Of a stretch of DNA of 64,000 bases, positions 62,380 through 64,000 are shown piece by piece (the stretch's first letter is position 1; the number at the start of each line of letters is the position of its first letter). Source of the stretch: Flavobacterium sp. N3904 (GTDB taxonomy: Bacteria > Bacteroidota > Bacteroidia > Flavobacteriales > Flavobacteriaceae); contig NZ_CP110009.1 of the NCBI RefSeq assembly GCF_025947305.1, forward strand, positions 2,149,501 to 2,213,500. Reading direction: 5' to 3'. The notes below the pieces were generated by a model that did no database searches, was not told where the DNA came from, and was given only the letters and a program-made list of their open reading frames with translations. The translations under genes were made by a program, and so were the position numbers.

Positions 62380-63761
62380 TCTTGCTTTTTAAAATATAAG
62401 TCCCAAATATCTTCAATTCTTTTAGCCAAATTGAATGCTAAAAGTGGTGGAACTGCGTTACCAATAATTTTATATGCTTGTGATGGACTTACCAAAAAGG
62501 AACCTTTTCTCCCATTTTTGTTTTCAATGACAAAATCGTAGTCTGGCGGAAAAGTTTGTATTAAACCGCATTCTCGTACGGTCAATCTCCTTTCTTTTAA
62601 TCCTTTGTTTAATTCACTTTCTATTAGTCCGCCATTTTCTTTTGAAAGTCTTCTAAATTCAATATTTCCGTGATGTTCGGAACGAATTGTTGGTGATATG
62701 CTTGGAAGTTTAATTTCAGTTTGTCCTTGGCAATGTTTACCCATAAATTTGGCTTTTGAGTAAAATCTTTGGGATAAATCTTCTGTTTTTTCTGGTTCTT
62801 CTAAATGTTTGAAAACATCTTTTAACTGAACAAAATGTTTTAAATTCTCTCCTTCAACTGTATAAGAATGAGTAGGTTTTGGGTAAGGATTATATTGCTC
62901 CGAAATGATTTCTTTTTCTAATTCTGCTAATGCAGATGCTTTCAATGCAGATTTTTTAATTCCAATAAATATTACTCTTTCTCTTGATTGAGAAACTCCA
63001 AAATCTGCCGAATGTAAAACTTGTGGATTCAGAACAATATAACCGTTTCCGTTTGCTGATGAAAAATCATTTTGGATTATTGATTTTACATCGCCAAGAT
63101 TTACAAGTCCTTTTACATTTTCAGCAATAAAAATTTTTGGTTGAGTAATTTCAATCACTTCTTTCATCCACATATAAAGTTGTCCACGTGTTTCATCTGA
63201 AGCTATTTCTTTTTCTGAAGCGGTTTCTTCTTCTATAAGTTCTCCTTTGTGATTTTTGTGTGAAGTAAAGCCCTTTCTTTTTCCTGCAATGCTAAAGTCT
63301 TGGCAAGGAAATCCGCCCGTAACGATATCTACGTCTTCTGGAAAAACATTTACGCCATTACGATACATTTTTACTAGATCAACAATACTTTCTTTATAAA
63401 AATCTTCTGCATTATGGCCTTTTTTTACGAAATGATTTACCCAAGCATTTCTTGCGTCTAATAATATATCGTTTGCAAAAACAGTTTTAAATTTTGTTTT
63501 TTTTAGTTGAACAAAACCGTTTTTTAATTTTCTGTCAATAAAATGTGGTGTTAGAATTTCGTTAACTGATTGTTGTAAAACAGAAAAACCGCCTTCAAAA
63601 CCTAAGTCCATTCCTCCACAGCCTGAAAAGAGCGAAAGAACATTTAATGTTTCTTTTTCTCCTTCTTTAGTTGTTTTTAGACTTGTTTTCGGATAATATA
63701 AAAAATCTAATTGTGGTTCTTGTACTACGCTTAATTCTGCTTCTATTGTTTCTGTGTGCAT
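62376..63761 (-). CDS. DNA (cytosine-5)-methyltransferase
   Basis: A 461-residue m5C methyltransferase with all core motifs in order: motif I VLSLFSGCGGMDLGFEGG (41-57), motif IV TGGFPCQDFSIAGKRKGF with the catalytic Cys153, motif VI FIAENVKGL, motif VIII SQSRERVIFIG, and motif X YKIIGNAVPPLLAFNLAKRIE. The ~40-residue N-terminal extension and a large region before motif IX contain the target-recognition part. Partner of the endonuclease downstream; an XRE-like regulator gene lies 3 bp upstream. Confidence 0.94.
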   Translation of the reverse strand: MHTETIEAELSVVQEPQLDFLYYPKTSLKTTKEGEKETLNVLSLFSGCGGMDLGFEGGFSVLQQSVNEILTPHFIDRKLKNGFVQLKKTKFKTVFANDILLDARNAWVNHFVKKGHNAEDFYKESIVDLVKMYRNGVNVFPEDVDIVTGGFPCQDFSIAGKRKGFTSHKNHKGELIEEETASEKEIASDETRGQLYMWMKEVIEITQPKIFIAENVKGLVNLGDVKSIIQNDFSSANGNGYIVLNPQVLHSADFGVSQSRERVIFIGIKKSALKASALAELEKEIISEQYNPYPKPTHSYTVEGENLKHFVQLKDVFKHLEEPEKTEDLSQRFYSKAKFMGKHCQGQTEIKLPSISPTIRSEHHGNIEFRRLSKENGGLIESELNKGLKERRLTVRECGLIQTFPPDYDFVIENKNGRKGSFLVSPSQAYKIIGNAVPPLLAFNLAKRIEDIWDLYFKKQE

Positions 63762-63764
63762 AGT

Positions 63765-64000
63765 TTAGTTTTTTACAATGTTAGACTTTAAATACCTTAT
63801 TTTTTGTTCGGCAACTTTTAAGACTTTACTTGCACAATCTTCATCTGCTATTTCGTAAGCAATTCGGTCACTAATAAACTGAATTAATAAATCTTCTTTA
63901 TCAAGTTTAAGTATTTCAGCAAGTTTAATAATATTTTCCTTAGTTGGTTTACGTTCGTTACGTTCAATTTTGCTTAAAATAGCTTGGTCAATGTCGAGAT
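63765..64000 (-). CDS. XRE-type transcriptional regulator (partial, runs off right edge)
   Basis: A minus-strand open frame reaching the window edge; its stop (TAA) is 3 bp before the methyltransferase start. The visible ~78 residues contain the end of a helix-turn-helix (LDIDQAILSKIERNERKPTKENIIKLAEIL), the typical SxxxRxxR.P helix-3/4 pattern of XRE controllers, then a helical tail (LLIQFISDRIAYEIADEDCASKVLKVAEQK). By position it is the controller protein of the restriction-modification operon or a methyltransferase-linked regulator. The N-terminus is outside the window. Confidence 0.83.
   Translation of the reverse strand, partial: LDIDQAILSKIERNERKPTKENIIKLAEILKLDKEDLLIQFISDRIAYEIADEDCASKVLKVAEQKIRYLKSNIVKN

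Noticed and set aside
1..64000. CRISPR array, prophage, complete insertion sequence, rRNA operon
   Set aside because: No spaced identical repeats, transposase, phage structural genes or rRNA sequence was seen; the only tyrosine recombinase is a standard XerD.

Overview
The window looks like a chromosomal segment of a Flavobacterium-like member of the Bacteroidota. The evidence is AT-rich DNA, promoters of the Bacteroidota type (TTG, about 19 bp, TAnnTTTG), absence of clear Shine-Dalgarno sites, and lineage-typical genes: DUF4290, DUF5686, DUF5723, DUF4199, a GlmU-like sugar nucleotidyltransferase, CarboxypepD-regulatory TonB receptors, a T9SS-sorted glycosidase, type B L31, RNase Y and a 6S-type RNA behind zapA. 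All calls are made by reading; no database search was run.

Layout. 1-2.3 kb is accessory: an orphan RHS C-terminal tip (possible L,D-transpeptidase-like toxin domain) followed 7 bp later by a partial, probably exported immunity candidate, then about 1.1 kb of repeat-rich non-coding DNA and a tRNA-Met. 2.5-8.4 kb: START-like protein, class IV aminotransferase, YqgE, HU, fmt, recQ (reading frame broken near its 3' end) and a small ATPase. 8.5-12.2 kb: DUF493, DUF4290, murA (Asp replaces the fosfomycin-target Cys) and a CDF transporter. 12.2-19.5 kb: DUF5686 outer-membrane protein, aroQ, two small beta-barrels, xerD and a PAS histidine kinase. 19.6-22 kb: RNase Y, 6S-type RNA, zapA and a coiled-coil gene. 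22-27 kb: M23 peptidase, TonB receptor and a lipoprotein with EF-hand-like loops. 27-33.4 kb: DUF2971, an ABC exporter, a phosphosugar mutase, a structured repeat, a GT2 and DUF4199. 33.5-37.1 kb: L31, GlmU-like and ABC-F. 37.1-40.7 kb: a TolC/HlyD/ABC-2 permease export operon with no ATPase gene beside it. 40.9-45.2 kb: low-complexity secreted protein, frameshifted acetyltransferase, hydrolase, a thioredoxin-fold protein without its cysteines, TPR protein and L34. 45.3-61.2 kb: carB, SRPBCC, dienelactone hydrolase, Fe/Zn-cluster protein, GH128-like secreted glucanase, pyrD, HMG-CoA-lyase-like enzyme, lipoprotein/DUF5723 pair, P-type ATPase and guaB. 61.3-64 kb: a type II restriction-modification operon (XRE regulator, m5C methyltransferase, endonuclease) running off the right edge.

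Most of the window is housekeeping. The most interesting items are the RHS tip with its candidate immunity gene; two intergenic copies (8.5 and 31.7 kb) of a hairpin element with conserved ends and a co-varying stem; two genes (recQ and an acetyltransferase) broken in A-runs in the same direction; the cysteine-less thioredoxin-fold protein; the MurA Cys-to-Asp site; and the recurrence of short phased repeats just upstream of genes. I found no CRISPR array, prophage, complete insertion sequence or rRNA operon. No wholly new multi-gene system is demonstrated; the hairpin element and the RHS module are the best candidates for follow-up.
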